A stretch of DNA of 63,242 nt from Geodermatophilus sp. DF01-2 (lineage in GTDB: Bacteria; Actinomycetota; Actinomycetes; Mycobacteriales; Geodermatophilaceae). Below are positions 49,649 to 58,245 of this stretch, one piece after another (position 1 is the first letter of the stretch; each line of letters starts with the position of its first letter). Below the pieces are notes generated by a model. That model had not been told where the DNA came from. It saw only the letters and a list, made by a program, of their open reading frames with translations, and ran no database searches. The translations under genes were made by a program, and so were the position numbers. Location of the stretch: assembly GCF_004571065.1 (NCBI RefSeq), contig NZ_SPQN01000013.1:1-63242 (forward strand), given 5' to 3'.

Positions 49649-50548
49649 CTACAACTTCTGGACCTGGTTGAACGAGAGCTCGACCGGCGTCTCCCGGCCG
49701 AAGATGGAGACGAGCACCTGCAGCTTCTGCTGCTCGGCGTTGATCTCGTTGATCGTGGCGGGGAGCGTCGCGAACGGGCCGTCCATGACGGTGACCGACT
49801 CGCCTACCTCGAAGTCGACGACGGCGGTCGGCGCCGCGGCCGCGGCGGTCGTCGTCTGGGCGGCCTTGGCCGCCTGCGGGGTGGCCGCCGGGGCCAGCAG
49901 GCCGACGACCTCGTCGATGCTCAGCGGGGAGGGCCGCGACGTCGCACCGACGAACCCGGTGACCCCGGGGGTGTTGCGCACGGCACCCCAGGACTCGTCG
50001 TTGAGGTCCATGCGGACGAGCAGGTAGCCGGGGAGCTTCTTGCGGTTGACCTGGGTGCGCTTGCCGTTCTTGATCTCGGTGACCTCCTCGGTGGGCACCT
50101 CGATCTGGAAGATGTAGTCCTCCATGTCCAGCGACTGGATGCGCGACTCCAGGTTGGTCTTCACCTTGTTCTCGTAGCCGGCGTACGAGTGGATGACGTA
50201 CCAGTCGCCGAACTGACTGCGCAGCACCTTGCGCATCGCCTCGGCCGGGTCCTCGTCCTCGTCGTCCTCGGCCTGCTCGCCGAGGTCGCCCAGATCGGAC
50301 GCCAGCGCGGGGTCGGCCAGCGGGTCGGTCGCCAGGCTGTCCGGGTCACCGCCCTCCACGTCGGGCGCCACGTCGGCCACGCCGCTCTGGGTGTCCTGGT
50401 CGGCGGTGTCGACGGAGCCCTCGGCGGCACCGGGCTCGCCGGCGCCGGTCTCGACGTCCGCGGTCCCCCGCACGTCGAAGCGGGCGTCGTCGAGGTCGAT
50501 GCCGTCGACGGCGCTGTCGGTCTCGAAGGGCTCGCGCGGGTCGGTCAC
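49649..50548 (-). CDS. nusG: transcription termination/antitermination protein NusG with acidic N-terminal extension
   Basis: A 299-residue NusG. The first 100 or so residues are acidic ([36 protein letters not shown]). The NGN domain starts at [20 protein letters not shown], with [20 protein letters not shown] and [20 protein letters not shown]. The KOW domain is [20 protein letters not shown]. An Ala/Thr linker separates the two. GTG start; 53 bp after secE. Confidence 0.96.
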   Translation of the reverse strand: MTDPREPFETDSAVDGIDLDDARFDVRGTADVETGAGEPGAAEGSVDTADQDTQSGVADVAPDVEGGDPDSLATDPLADPALASDLGDLGEQAEDDEDEDPAEAMRKVLRSQFGDWYVIHSYAGYENKVKTNLESRIQSLDMEDYIFQIEVPTEEVTEIKNGKRTQVNRKKLPGYLLVRMDLNDESWGAVRNTPGVTGFVGATSRPSPLSIDEVVGLLAPAATPQAAKAAQTTTAAAAAPTAVVDFEVGESVTVMDGPFATLPATINEINAEQQKLQVLVSIFGRETPVELSFNQVQKL

Positions 50549-50601
50549 GGGATTGCTTCCTTGTCGTCGTCGTCGTCGATGGCGTGCGGGCGCGGGTGAG
50601 C

Positions 50602-51153
50602 TCAGCCGAAGACGGCGAGCACGCCCTGGGCGAAGAGGAGGTCCAGGCCGGCCACCAGGGCGACGATGAAGGTCACGAAGATGATGACGACGGTCGTGTA
50701 GGTGATCAGCTCCCGCCGGCCCGGCCAGATGACCTTGCGCAGCTCGGCCACGACCTCCCGCAGGAAACGCCGGATGCTGCGCCCCTGTCGGGTCTCGGTG
50801 GCGCGGGCCCGCTGCGCGGCGGCCCGCGACCGGGTCGCACCGCCCTCCGCGGCCCGCCCGGCGGGCCGGGACGGGGTGCGCTCGCGGGCGGCGCGACGGG
50901 TCCGGGACGTGGCCGGCTCGTCGTCCTCGTCGTCCTCGGTGGTGATCCGACCCCCGCGCCGGGCCCCACCCGGCCGCGCGGCCACGACCTTGTCCTCGTC
51001 GGCCTCGGCCTCCGCGGCGACATCGGCCTCCGCGGCCTCGAGCTCGGCGGCATCCGCCACGCCCGGCGCCTCGCGGTCGAGCTGCTCGTCGGTCGGCTCG
51101 GCGTCGGAGGCGGCGCGGGGGTCGTCCTCGCGTGCCGGCTTCTCGTCGCTCAC
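50602..51153 (-). CDS. secE: preprotein translocase subunit SecE with long acidic N-terminus
   Basis: A 183-residue SecE. Only the last 65 residues are the family: [20 protein letters not shown] followed by one membrane helix [20 protein letters not shown]. The preceding 115 residues are charged and low-complexity (acidic [13 protein letters not shown], then Arg-rich). The GTG at 51153 starts [13 protein letters not shown]; the exact start within this variable region is uncertain. Confidence 0.88.
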   Translation of the reverse strand: MSDEKPAREDDPRAASDAEPTDEQLDREAPGVADAAELEAAEADVAAEAEADEDKVVAARPGGARRGGRITTEDDEDDEPATSRTRRAARERTPSRPAGRAAEGGATRSRAAAQRARATETRQGRSIRRFLREVVAELRKVIWPGRRELITYTTVVIIFVTFIVALVAGLDLLFAQGVLAVFG

Positions 51154-51263
51154 TGCGCCTCGCTCGCCTCGCTGATGGTGGCCGCTGTCCTCGGGCCGAC
51201 GGTCGGTGGTCCTGCTGTCGTGCGGGTCGTGCGCGTCGCCGGCGCAGACGCCGGCGGCACGGG

Positions 51264-51336
<73 letters not shown>

Positions 51337-51565
51337 ATGCCCTGGGCGGCTGCCCCGAGCCGGGCCGGGACGGCGTGGCCCGCTCCGGCCAGCACCGTCC
51401 CCGCAGGGTTCCGGGGCACGCCGGTGGCGGGGTCGACTGCCCCAGGACAGCCAGTGTACGGGACCGCCGAGCGCGGCAGCCAACGTGCCGGGCGGGACGG
51501 CGCCGCGGTGGTCGCGGCCGGGAACGCAGGCGACCGCGGACCTCGCCCTTTGACACGATGGGGCC

Positions 51566-52822
51566 ATGACCGCCGTCTCCCGCTCGGAGTCCGCTGCACC
51601 GTCCCCCGGGCTGCCGCCCGCCGACCGGCGCATCTCCCGCCGCATCGCCGCCATCGCCGAGTCGGCGACCCTCGCGGTGGACGCGAAGGCCAAGGCGCTC
51701 AAGGCGGCGGGCAAGCCGGTGATCGGCTTCGGTGCCGGAGAACCGGACTTCCCGACGCCGGACTACATCGTCGAGGCCGCCGTCGCCGCCTGCTCCCAGC
51801 CGGCGATGCACCGCTACACCCCCGCGGGCGGCCTGCCGGCGCTCAAGGAGGCGATCGCCGCCAAGACCGCCCGTGACTCGGGGCTGCGGGTCACCCCGGC
51901 CAACGTGCTGGTGACCAACGGGGGCAAGCAGGCCGTGTACGAGGCCTTCGCCACGATGCTCGACCCGGGCGACGAGGTGCTGCTGCCCGCGCCGTACTGG
52001 ACGACCTACCCCGAGGCGATCGCCCTGGCCGGCGGCGTGCCGGTACCGGTGGTGGCCGACGAGGAGAGCGGCTACCTGGTGTCGGTGGCGCAGCTGGAGG
52101 CCGCCCGGACGCCGCGCACGAAGGTGCTGCTGTTCTGCTCGCCGTCCAACCCGACCGGCGCGGTGTACCCGCCCGAGCTGGTCGAGGAGATCGGCCGCTG
52201 GGCGGTCGAGAACGGGCTGTGGGTGCTCACCGACGAGATCTACGAGCACCTGACCTACGACGGGGCGACCGCGCCCTCGATGCCGGTCGTCGTCCCGGAG
52301 CTGGCCGACCGCTGCGTCGTCGTCAACGGGGTGGCCAAGACCTACGCGATGACCGGCTGGCGGGTGGGCTGGGTCGTCGGGCCGGCCGACGTCGTCAGGG
52401 CGGCGACCAACCTGCAGTCGCACGCCACCTCTAACGTGGCCAACGTGTCGCAGGCCGCCGCGGTCGCCGCCCTGACCGGCGACCTCTCGGCCGCCGCGGC
52501 GATGCGCGAGGCCTTCGACCGGCGGCGCCGCACGATCGTGTCGATGCTGCGCGAGATCCCCGGCGTGGCCTGTCCCGAGCCGCGCGGCGCCTTCTACGTC
52601 TACCCGTCCGTCAAGGCCCTGCTGGGTCGGCCGATCGGCGGGCGGACGGCGAACGACAGCGTCGAGCTGGCCGAGATCATCCTGGAGGAGGCGGAGGTCG
52701 CCGTCGTCCCCGGTGAGGCATTCGGCACGCCGGGCTATCTGCGGATGTCCTACGCCCTGGGGGACGACGACCTGGTCGAGGGCGTCGGCCGCATGCAGCG
52801 GCTGCTGGGCTCGGCCGGCTGA
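51566..52822 (+). CDS. aspartate aminotransferase family (class I, PLP-dependent)
   Basis: A 418-residue PLP enzyme. Lys258 in [17 protein letters not shown] is the Schiff-base lysine; [17 protein letters not shown] is the cofactor/substrate loop and [13 protein letters not shown] the N-terminal motif. The nearest type is aspartate aminotransferase (AspC/AspAT Ib). It is a plus-strand gene inserted between hadB and tRNA-Trp, and ends one base before repeat copy N. Confidence 0.9.
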   Translation: MTAVSRSESAAPSPGLPPADRRISRRIAAIAESATLAVDAKAKALKAAGKPVIGFGAGEPDFPTPDYIVEAAVAACSQPAMHRYTPAGGLPALKEAIAAKTARDSGLRVTPANVLVTNGGKQAVYEAFATMLDPGDEVLLPAPYWTTYPEAIALAGGVPVPVVADEESGYLVSVAQLEAARTPRTKVLLFCSPSNPTGAVYPPELVEEIGRWAVENGLWVLTDEIYEHLTYDGATAPSMPVVVPELADRCVVVNGVAKTYAMTGWRVGWVVGPADVVRAATNLQSHATSNVANVSQAAAVAALTGDLSAAAAMREAFDRRRRTIVSMLREIPGVACPEPRGAFYVYPSVKALLGRPIGGRTANDSVELAEIILEEAEVAVVPGEAFGTPGYLRMSYALGDDDLVEGVGRMQRLLGSAG

Positions 52823-52870
52823 GGCCCCGTCCAGGGCACCGCCCGGGCCTGCGAGGGGTGGCGGGGTCCT
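52823..52870. repeat. palindromic gene-end element, copy N
   Basis: Short copy (GGCCCCGTCC ... GGCGGGGTCC) exactly filling the gap between the convergent aminotransferase and hadB stops; here it could end both transcripts. Confidence 0.65.
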
Positions 52871-52873
52871 TTC

Positions 52874-53302
52874 TCACGCCAGCTGGACGGTGGCGCGGGC
52901 CAGCGACAGGACCTTCTCGCCGGCGCTGGTGACGGTCAGGTCCACCCGGGCGCGGCCGTCCTCGCTCAGCGCGCCGACCCTGCCGCGGACGGTCACCCGG
53001 GCACCGGTGTCGTCGTCGGGGACGACGACCGGCCGGCCGAAGCGGACGTGGTACTCGACCAGCGCGGCCGGGTCCCCGGCCCAGGCGGTGACCGCGCGCG
53101 CGGCCAGCGCCATGGTGAGCATCCCGTGCGCGATCACGCCGGGCAGGCCGACCTCGGTGGCCACCCGCTCGTTCCAGTGGATGGGGTTGAAGTCCCCGGA
53201 GGCGCCGGCGTAGCGGACCAGGCCTGCGCGGGTCACCGGGTAGGTCTGCTCGGGCAGCTCGGTGCCGACGGAGACGTCGGCGGCGCGCACGGTGGCGCTC
53301 AT
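52874..53302 (-). CDS. hadB: MaoC-family (3R)-hydroxyacyl-ACP dehydratase subunit, HadB-like
   Basis: A 142-residue hot-dog protein. The hydratase motif is ASGDFNPIHWNERVATEVGL with Asp and His, followed by PGVIAHGMLTMALAARAV. In mycobacteria HadB supplies the catalytic residues of the fatty acid elongation dehydratase, with HadA as partner. The ATG overlaps the hadA stop (ATGA). No hadC follows. Confidence 0.88.
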   Translation of the reverse strand: MSATVRAADVSVGTELPEQTYPVTRAGLVRYAGASGDFNPIHWNERVATEVGLPGVIAHGMLTMALAARAVTAWAGDPAALVEYHVRFGRPVVVPDDDTGARVTVRGRVGALSEDGRARVDLTVTSAGEKVLSLARATVQLA

Positions 53303-53745
53303 GCGGTCCCCCGGGCGACGAGCATGGACGTGGCGGAGCAGACCGGCTCGCCGTCTTCGGTGGCGACGTCCACCCGCGTGGTCAGCAGGTCGTTGCCGCC
53401 GACGCTGCGCACGGCCTCGATCGTGGGGGTGGCGACCAGCCGGTCACCGGCACGGATGGGCCGGTGGTGGGTGAACCGCTGCTCGCCGTGCACGACGCGG
53501 CTGTAGTCGAGCGCGACATCGGGGTCCTCGGCCACCACGCCGGCCGCGGAGAGCGTCAGCGCGATGGCGAAGGTCGGCGGGGCGATGACGTCGGGGTGGC
53601 CGGCGGCGTGGGCGGCCTCGGCATCCCGGTGCACCGGGTCGGTCTCACCGATCGCTTCGGCGAACTCGACGATCTTCTGCCGGCTGACCTCGTACAGGGC
53701 CGAGGGCGGGTAGCTTCGCCCGACCAGTGCCGGGTCGAGCGCCAT
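53299..53745 (-). CDS. hadA: dehydratase partner subunit, HadA-like (MaoC N-terminal domain)
   Basis: A 148-residue hot-dog protein lacking the catalytic Asp-His motif of HadB. Signatures: YEVSRQKIVEFAEAIGETDP, VIAPPTFAIALTL and VVHGEQRFTHHRPIRAGDRL. ATG 53745 has AGGAGGG upstream. It lies 30 bp after rpmG, as rpmG2-hadA in mycobacteria. Confidence 0.87.
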   Translation of the reverse strand: MALDPALVGRSYPPSALYEVSRQKIVEFAEAIGETDPVHRDAEAAHAAGHPDVIAPPTFAIALTLSAAGVVAEDPDVALDYSRVVHGEQRFTHHRPIRAGDRLVATPTIEAVRSVGGNDLLTTRVDVATEDGEPVCSATSMLVARGTA

Positions 53746-53775
53746 GCTCCCGCCCTCCTGTCGCAGCCGCTGGGG

Positions 53776-53940
53776 TCAGCGGGTCTCGCGGTGAATGGTG
53801 TGCTTGCGGTCCTTCGGGCAGAACTTCTTCAGCTCGAGCCGGTCGGGGTCGTTGCGCCGGTTCTTGCGGGTGATGTAGTTGCGGCTCTTGCACTCCTGGC
53901 AGGCCAGGGTGATCTTCGGACGGATGTCGGTGGCTGCCAC
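53776..53940 (-). CDS. rpmG: 50S ribosomal protein L33
   Basis: A 54-residue L33: [40 protein letters not shown] and [13 protein letters not shown]. The first pair of zinc cysteines (CQEC) is present, but the second pair reads CPKD, so the fourth ligand is missing. GTG start with GAGGAGCG upstream. First protein gene after tRNA-Met. Confidence 0.95.
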   Translation of the reverse strand: MAATDIRPKITLACQECKSRNYITRKNRRNDPDRLELKKFCPKDRKHTIHRETR

Positions 53941-54022
53941 GGGGCGCTCCTCGCCTTGTCGGTGCCGGGCCGGCCGGGCCCGGGGACGTGCGGGCGGGCG
54001 CCCGCACGGTGCTGCAACACGC

Positions 54023-54051
54023 CGACGGACCCCGGGGTGCGGGGTCCGTCG
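54023..54051 (-). other. 11-bp hairpin between tRNA-Met and rpmG
   Basis: CGACGGACCCC and GGGGTCCGTCG pair around seven bases just after the tRNA-Met 3' end; probable processing or partial termination point. Confidence 0.45.
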
Positions 54052-54055
54052 CAAG

Positions 54056-54129
54056 TAGCGGTGACCGGATTTGAACCGGTGACACAGCGATTATGAGCCG
54101 CTTGCTCTGCCTGGCTGAGCTACACCGCC
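54056..54129 (-). tRNA. metT: tRNA-Met, elongator (anticodon CAT)
   Basis: A 74-nt cloverleaf: GGCGGTG acceptor, D arm TAGCTCAGCCAGGCAGAGC, anticodon loop CTCATAA, T arm GTTCAAATC. The first pair is G-U, and there is no mismatched C1 as in initiator tRNA, so it is the elongator. Confidence 0.93.
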
Positions 54130-54189
54130 GGACGTGCCCGTGCGATCCGGTCTCGGCGACCGGGCCGAGCGGCCACTGTGTTGTTCCAG

Positions 54190-54262
54190 AGCCCCTTTAC
54201 GGAATCGAACCGTAGACCTTCTCCTTACCATGGAGACGCTCTGCCGACTGAGCTAAAGGGGC
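54190..54262 (-). tRNA. thrT: tRNA-Thr (anticodon GGT)
   Basis: A 73-nt cloverleaf: GCCCCTT acceptor, D arm TAGCTCAGTCGGCAGAGC, anticodon stem TCTCC/GGAGA with loop ATGGTAA, T arm GTTCGATTC. A -10-like TAGAGT lies 20 bp upstream (54282-54287). Confidence 0.95.
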
Positions 54263-54331
54263 GGGCTTCGAGCCGTCAGGAACTCTACCCGACGCCTGCG
54301 GACGGTCGTCGCGGGGGCCCCTCCACGGGTT

Positions 54332-56872
54332 TCAGGAGCGCACGAAGAGCCGCCGGTGCGGCGTGCCGGACACGGCGGAGCGGACGCCGGTACGGGCCAG
54401 GATCCAGCTCTCCAGCCGCTCGTCCGGCAGCGGCCGGCTGACCAGGAAGCCCTGCAGCTTGTCGCACCCCATCTCGGCGAGCAGGTTGCGCGTCAGCTCG
54501 TCCTCGACGCCCTCGGCGACCACCCGCAGGCCCAGGTTGTGCGCCAGCTCGATGATCGAGCGGGCGATGAACGACTCCCCCTGGCTGGTCGACATCCCCA
54601 GCACGAAGGACTTGTCGATCTTCACCTCGTCGATGGGCAGCTGGCGAAGCTGGGACAGCGAGGAGTAGCCGGTGCCGAAGTCGTCCATCGACAGCCGCAG
54701 GCCCAGGGCGTGCAGGTCGGCCAGGACGGTGCTGCTGCGCACCGAGTCGTCGACCACGCTGCCCTCGGTGAGCTCCAGCGTCAGCAGCTCGCCGGGGACG
54801 CCGTGGCGTCGCAGCGCCCGCCGGACCCGGTCGACCAGGTCCGGCTCGGCGAGGCAGCGGGCGGAGAGGTTGACCGCCACCGACAGGGCGATGTCCCGGT
54901 CCCGCCACCGGCGGCACCGGGCCAGTGCCAGGTCGAGGACGTGGTCGGTCAGCGGGCCGATCCGGCCGATCTGCTCGGCCAGGTGGATGAACTCGTCCGG
55001 TGCGATCGCGCCGTAGCGGGGGTGCGCCCAGCGCACCAGTGTCTCCACCGAGACGATGTCGGAGGTCCGGGCGTCGATGATCGGCTGGAAGACGACGCTG
55101 ATGTCGCCCTCGACCATCGCGTGCTCCAGCTCGGTGCCCAGCTGCAGGCGGCGCAGGCTCTGCTGGTCGAGCACCGGGTGGTAGCTGGCCACGCCGCTCG
55201 AGCCCGTACCGGCGAGCAGGGCGACGTCGGCCCGCTGCATGAGCGTGCCGGCGTCCGCACCGTGCACCGGGGCGGCGGCGATGCCGATGGTGAGGGCGAC
55301 CTCGAGGTCCAGCCCGGCCACCCGGACCCGCGTGGAGGTGGCCTCGCGCAGCCGGCGGGCAGCCCGCTCCGTGGCGGTCAGGGACAGCCCGGGCAGGAGG
55401 ACGGCGAACTGCTCGCCCTCCATGCGCGCCACGAGCGCCTGCGGCGGCGCGTGCTCGCGCAGCAGGCCCGCCGTGACCAGGAGCAGCTCGTCGCTCGCGG
55501 CGTGGCCGAGGGTGTCGGTGACCTCGGTGTAGTTCTCCAGCGACGCGAGGATCAGCCCGGCCCGGGCGGCCACGGGGTCGGCCGCGAGCAGCTGGTCGAT
55601 CTCCACCGCCAGGCGCTGCCGGTTGGGCAGGCCGGTGAGCCGGTCGTGGTCGGCGTCGTACCGGATCTGGGTGAGCAGCTGCTGCTGCCGGATGGCGGCG
55701 TTGACGTGGGTGAGCATCGAGTCGAGTGCCGCCCGGTCGCCGTCGGCGAAGGAGACGACGTCGCTGCGGCGGTCGCAGATCTCCAGGTAACCCGGCTCCC
55801 CGGCGGCGGTGGCCACCGGCGCGGCGAGCAGGTCGCGGGCGCCGCGGCGGGCGAGTGCGGCCGTCTCCGCCTCGGTGGCGCGGGTCAGGGAGATCAGCAG
55901 CGGACCGTCGACCGACCCTTCGGTGGCACGCCGGCGGAAGAGGTCGTCGGGGTCGCTGGGGCCGTCGTACCAGCCGCAGCCGTCGTCCGAGGCGACGACG
56001 AGCCGCGGCGCCTCGTCGAGGTAGGGCGGCAGCCAGAGCGCCACGCGCTCGGCGTTGAGCAGCTCGCGGATCGCATCCACCAGCCGGCGTGGCCCGTCCT
56101 CGTCGGGGCCGATCTGCTCCACCTGCCGAGCGAAGGCGTAGACCTTCTCCAGGTCCTGCCCCTCACGCGAGACCGCGGCGAACCTGCGGTAGAGGAGGAC
56201 CAAGCCGCCCAACAGCGGTAGCACGAGGAGCAACGACCAGAGCGTCTCCCTCACCAGCAGGAGCACCGAGAGGCCAGCGAGGACTGCCATGGGGGTGACC
56301 GTCGAGGCGGCCAGCAGAAGACTGGTCCAAAGCGCCCGTCCGGGGTATCCCTGGGTCGCGATGATCGCCAGCCGGATGAGCACGCCACCCACCAATGTCG
56401 CCAGGACGATCGCGACCAGGTAGGAGAGCCAGGTCGCCGGCGCGGTCACCTCCACCACCGGCAGGAGATGCAACGCCGTCACCGCGACGCCCACCTCGAT
56501 GACTGCCACGGCCGTATTGGCTACGACTTTGGCCGTGTCGTACCGCTGGACAAGGCACACCCCGCTGACGGCCAAGGCTCGCAGGATGGCGGTCCAGGTG
56601 GGACCGATTTCGACGAGGGCCACGACGAAGGCCAGTTCGGACGCGGAGATGAACACGCTCTGCCGGCGGAACTCGACGTGGACGTTGTAGATCTCAGCGA
56701 CAACGAAGCCGACGAGGACGATGAGGATGGCGACCGGGCCCACAGGCTCGAGCCGAGGCGGGAGCATGAGGACTGCAACGATTAAGGCGACGACCAGGCT
56801 GAGCCAGCCGATGGTGGCTGGCCCCAGCGAGGCCGCCGGCCAGCGTTGCGCCGGGACGTCCTGCTCAGCCAC
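54332..56872 (-). CDS. membrane GGDEF-EAL protein, probable c-di-GMP phosphodiesterase
   Basis: 846 residues. Residues about 20-230 are hydrophobic membrane segments, followed by a GAF-like region (about 255-395), a GGDEF domain (about 405-560) and an EAL domain (about 590-830). The GGDEF site reads EGEQF (485-489) and the upstream metal site is also altered, so cyclase activity is unlikely. The EAL domain keeps Glu610 (ETL), Asn668, Glu700/Glu703, Asp730-Asp731 (DDFGTGYSSL), Lys751 and Glu787 (AEGVE), consistent with c-di-GMP hydrolysis. GTG start. Confidence 0.9.
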   Translation of the reverse strand: MAEQDVPAQRWPAASLGPATIGWLSLVVALIVAVLMLPPRLEPVGPVAILIVLVGFVVAEIYNVHVEFRRQSVFISASELAFVVALVEIGPTWTAILRALAVSGVCLVQRYDTAKVVANTAVAVIEVGVAVTALHLLPVVEVTAPATWLSYLVAIVLATLVGGVLIRLAIIATQGYPGRALWTSLLLAASTVTPMAVLAGLSVLLLVRETLWSLLLVLPLLGGLVLLYRRFAAVSREGQDLEKVYAFARQVEQIGPDEDGPRRLVDAIRELLNAERVALWLPPYLDEAPRLVVASDDGCGWYDGPSDPDDLFRRRATEGSVDGPLLISLTRATEAETAALARRGARDLLAAPVATAAGEPGYLEICDRRSDVVSFADGDRAALDSMLTHVNAAIRQQQLLTQIRYDADHDRLTGLPNRQRLAVEIDQLLAADPVAARAGLILASLENYTEVTDTLGHAASDELLLVTAGLLREHAPPQALVARMEGEQFAVLLPGLSLTATERAARRLREATSTRVRVAGLDLEVALTIGIAAAPVHGADAGTLMQRADVALLAGTGSSGVASYHPVLDQQSLRRLQLGTELEHAMVEGDISVVFQPIIDARTSDIVSVETLVRWAHPRYGAIAPDEFIHLAEQIGRIGPLTDHVLDLALARCRRWRDRDIALSVAVNLSARCLAEPDLVDRVRRALRRHGVPGELLTLELTEGSVVDDSVRSSTVLADLHALGLRLSMDDFGTGYSSLSQLRQLPIDEVKIDKSFVLGMSTSQGESFIARSIIELAHNLGLRVVAEGVEDELTRNLLAEMGCDKLQGFLVSRPLPDERLESWILARTGVRSAVSGTPHRRLFVRS

Positions 56873-57002
56873 TGAGACCTGTATTCGCCGAGGGGGATGG
56901 GCGGACAGAGGCTAACAGCGGGACACCACAGGCCTGAGGGCCCGCGTGACCTCTCCCACTCCATCGAGGGAGGCGCCACGCAGACGGTCGTCCACGGTAC
57001 GG

Positions 57003-57034
57003 CCGCCGTCGGTCGAACCGGCGACCGACGGCGG
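57003..57034 (-). terminator. 13-bp hairpin between the small repeat ORF and the GGDEF-EAL gene
   Basis: CCGCCGTCGGTCG (57003-57015) and CGACCGACGGCGG (57022-57034) pair around six bases, 18 bp after the small ORF stop and 130 bp before the GGDEF-EAL start. Either terminator of the small ORF or attenuator of the downstream gene. Confidence 0.5.
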
Positions 57035-57052
57035 GCTACAGCAGGGCCGCGC

Positions 57053-57151
57053 TCAGGCGGCCTGCCGACCCCACTTGTGACCACGACCCCACTTGTGACC
57101 GCGCCCCCACTTGTGGCCACGGGTGTTGATCGTCGAGACAGCGTTGCTCAT
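57053..57151 (-). CDS. 32-residue basic peptide with three RGHKWG repeats
   Basis: ATG at 57151 preceded by GAGGAGG, one of the best ribosome-binding sites in the window. The peptide is MSNAVSTINT, then three copies of RGHKWG, then RQAA. It has no acidic residue, four Arg, three Lys, three His and three Trp; net charge about +7. The 18-nt repeats (57068-57121) differ only at third codon positions without changing an amino acid, which argues for selection on the peptide. No signal peptide or membrane helix. No family is recognised. It lies upstream of the GGDEF-EAL gene on the same strand. Confidence 0.7.
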   Translation of the reverse strand: MSNAVSTINTRGHKWGRGHKWGRGHKWGRQAA

Positions 57152-57442
57152 GACGCCTCCTCAGGCATGAAAAACTGCTGTGTGAAAGAGCGGGGCAGTC
57201 GTCCAGGCGCGGGGACAGAGCGTTGGGTACGGACCGCGCCTGAAACATTGCTGCCCGTCACCCAATCGGGGCAAGCCCGCAACCCGGACGGCGGATCACT
57301 GGGATGTGTCACGTCGTCATGCCGTCACCTACTGTGACGTTCCGTAGGCGTACGGTCACCCGGTGGGATGACACGAGTGATGGAGGGGGCTCCTGGGGTC
57401 GGCTGCACTCTGGACGGCGATGCGCCCGGCGTGTCGCGGTGC

Positions 57443-57527
57443 GTCCACAGGCGCCGGGGCGGACGCCCAGGGTTCCCCCGATCGGGTCCACAGTCCTCCA
57501 CAGCGCCGTCCACAGGTCGTGGACAAG
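57443..57527. promoter_or_regulatory. cluster of five TCCACA-type DnaA-box-like motifs
   Basis: GTCCACAG at 57443, 57486 and 57508, CTCCACAG at 57496 and CTTGTCCAC on the minus strand at 57519-57527 lie within 85 bp just upstream of the TadE-like gene. The last matches eight of nine positions of TTGTCCACA. Possible DnaA-binding cluster. The rest of the 401-bp gap (57152-57552) holds no clear gene. Confidence 0.35.
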
Positions 57528-57552
57528 GTCGGACGCCCCTACGCTGCGCCCC

Positions 57553-57984
57553 GTGCGACGGGACGCGGAGGCCGCCGAGCGGGGCTCGACGCTGCCGCTG
57601 GTCCTGGTGTGCTGGCTGGTCGCCGCGCTGATGACCTTCGGTGCGATCGCGGCGTCCGACGCCTTCCTGGAGCAGCAGCGGGTGCAGACGGTCTGCGACG
57701 GCGCGGCGCTCGCTGCGGCGAATGCCACGGACGAGGCGTCCCTCTACGCCACGGGCGTGGGGACCACGCTGCTCCTGACCCGAGCGAGCACGCAGGCGGC
57801 CGTGGCCGACCAACTCGCCGACGGCGGGAGCGCGCTGCACTCCTGGTCGACCGAGACCGACGGGGTGGAGGTCACCGTGCGGTGCACCCGGTACGTCGAG
57901 ATCGCGTTCGGCTGGCTGTTCCTCGGCGGGCAGCCCCTGGAGCGCACCGCCGTCGCCAGCGCCCGCGCGCCGACCCTGCCGTGA
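57553..57984 (+). CDS. TadE/TadG-like membrane protein
   Basis: A 143-residue protein. After a short charged start (VRRDAEAAERGSTLPLVLV) comes one membrane helix (LVAALMTFGAIAASDAFLEQ) and then the typical QRVQTVCDGAALAAANA of TadG-like pilus-assembly proteins. Resembles the small TadE-like proteins beside helicase/secretion genes in actinobacteria, though no tad operon is here. GTG 57553 is preferred; a longer upstream frame lacks similarity. Confidence 0.65.
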   Translation: MRRDAEAAERGSTLPLVLVCWLVAALMTFGAIAASDAFLEQQRVQTVCDGAALAAANATDEASLYATGVGTTLLLTRASTQAAVADQLADGGSALHSWSTETDGVEVTVRCTRYVEIAFGWLFLGGQPLERTAVASARAPTLP

Positions 57985-58002
57985 GCGGCGCCCTCTCCGC
58001 GA

Positions 58003-58047
58003 AGAGCAGCGGCCCCCGACCTCGACGAGGTCGGGGGCCGCTGCTCT
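58003..58047. terminator. strong 21-bp hairpin terminator
   Basis: Arms of 21 bases (58003-58023 and 58027-58047) pair perfectly around GAC. It lies between the plus-strand TadE-like gene and the minus-strand tRNA-Tyr, so it may serve both. Confidence 0.75.
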
Positions 58048-58056
58048 ACCCGGGTG

Positions 58057-58138
58057 TGGCGGGTGAAGGATTCGAACCTTCGTAGGCTAAGCCGACGGAT
58101 TTACAGTCCGCTCCCATTGGCCACTCGGGCAACCCGCC
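58057..58138 (-). tRNA. tyrT: tRNA-Tyr (anticodon GTA)
   Basis: An 82-nt class II tRNA: GGCGGGT acceptor, D arm TGCCCGAGTGGCCAATGGGA, anticodon loop CTGTAAA, long variable arm and T arm GTTCGAATC. Confidence 0.95.
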
Positions 58139-58245
58139 GTGGTGGTACCGGTGGAAGCGTACAAGACGCCGGAGACCGGCCTCGGCGGCGACCCCGTGGG
58201 TTCGTCCGTGGCCGGTCGGCGACAGACGGAAGGAGCAACCGACAC

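Noticed and set aside
57443-57527. Chromosomal replication origin
   Set aside because: No dnaA or dnaN nearby, no AT-rich unwinding region and only five weak boxes.
57304-57552. N-terminal extension of the TadE-like protein
   Set aside because: Residues before the GTG at 57553 are Arg/Pro-rich without similarity and cover the DnaA-box-like cluster.
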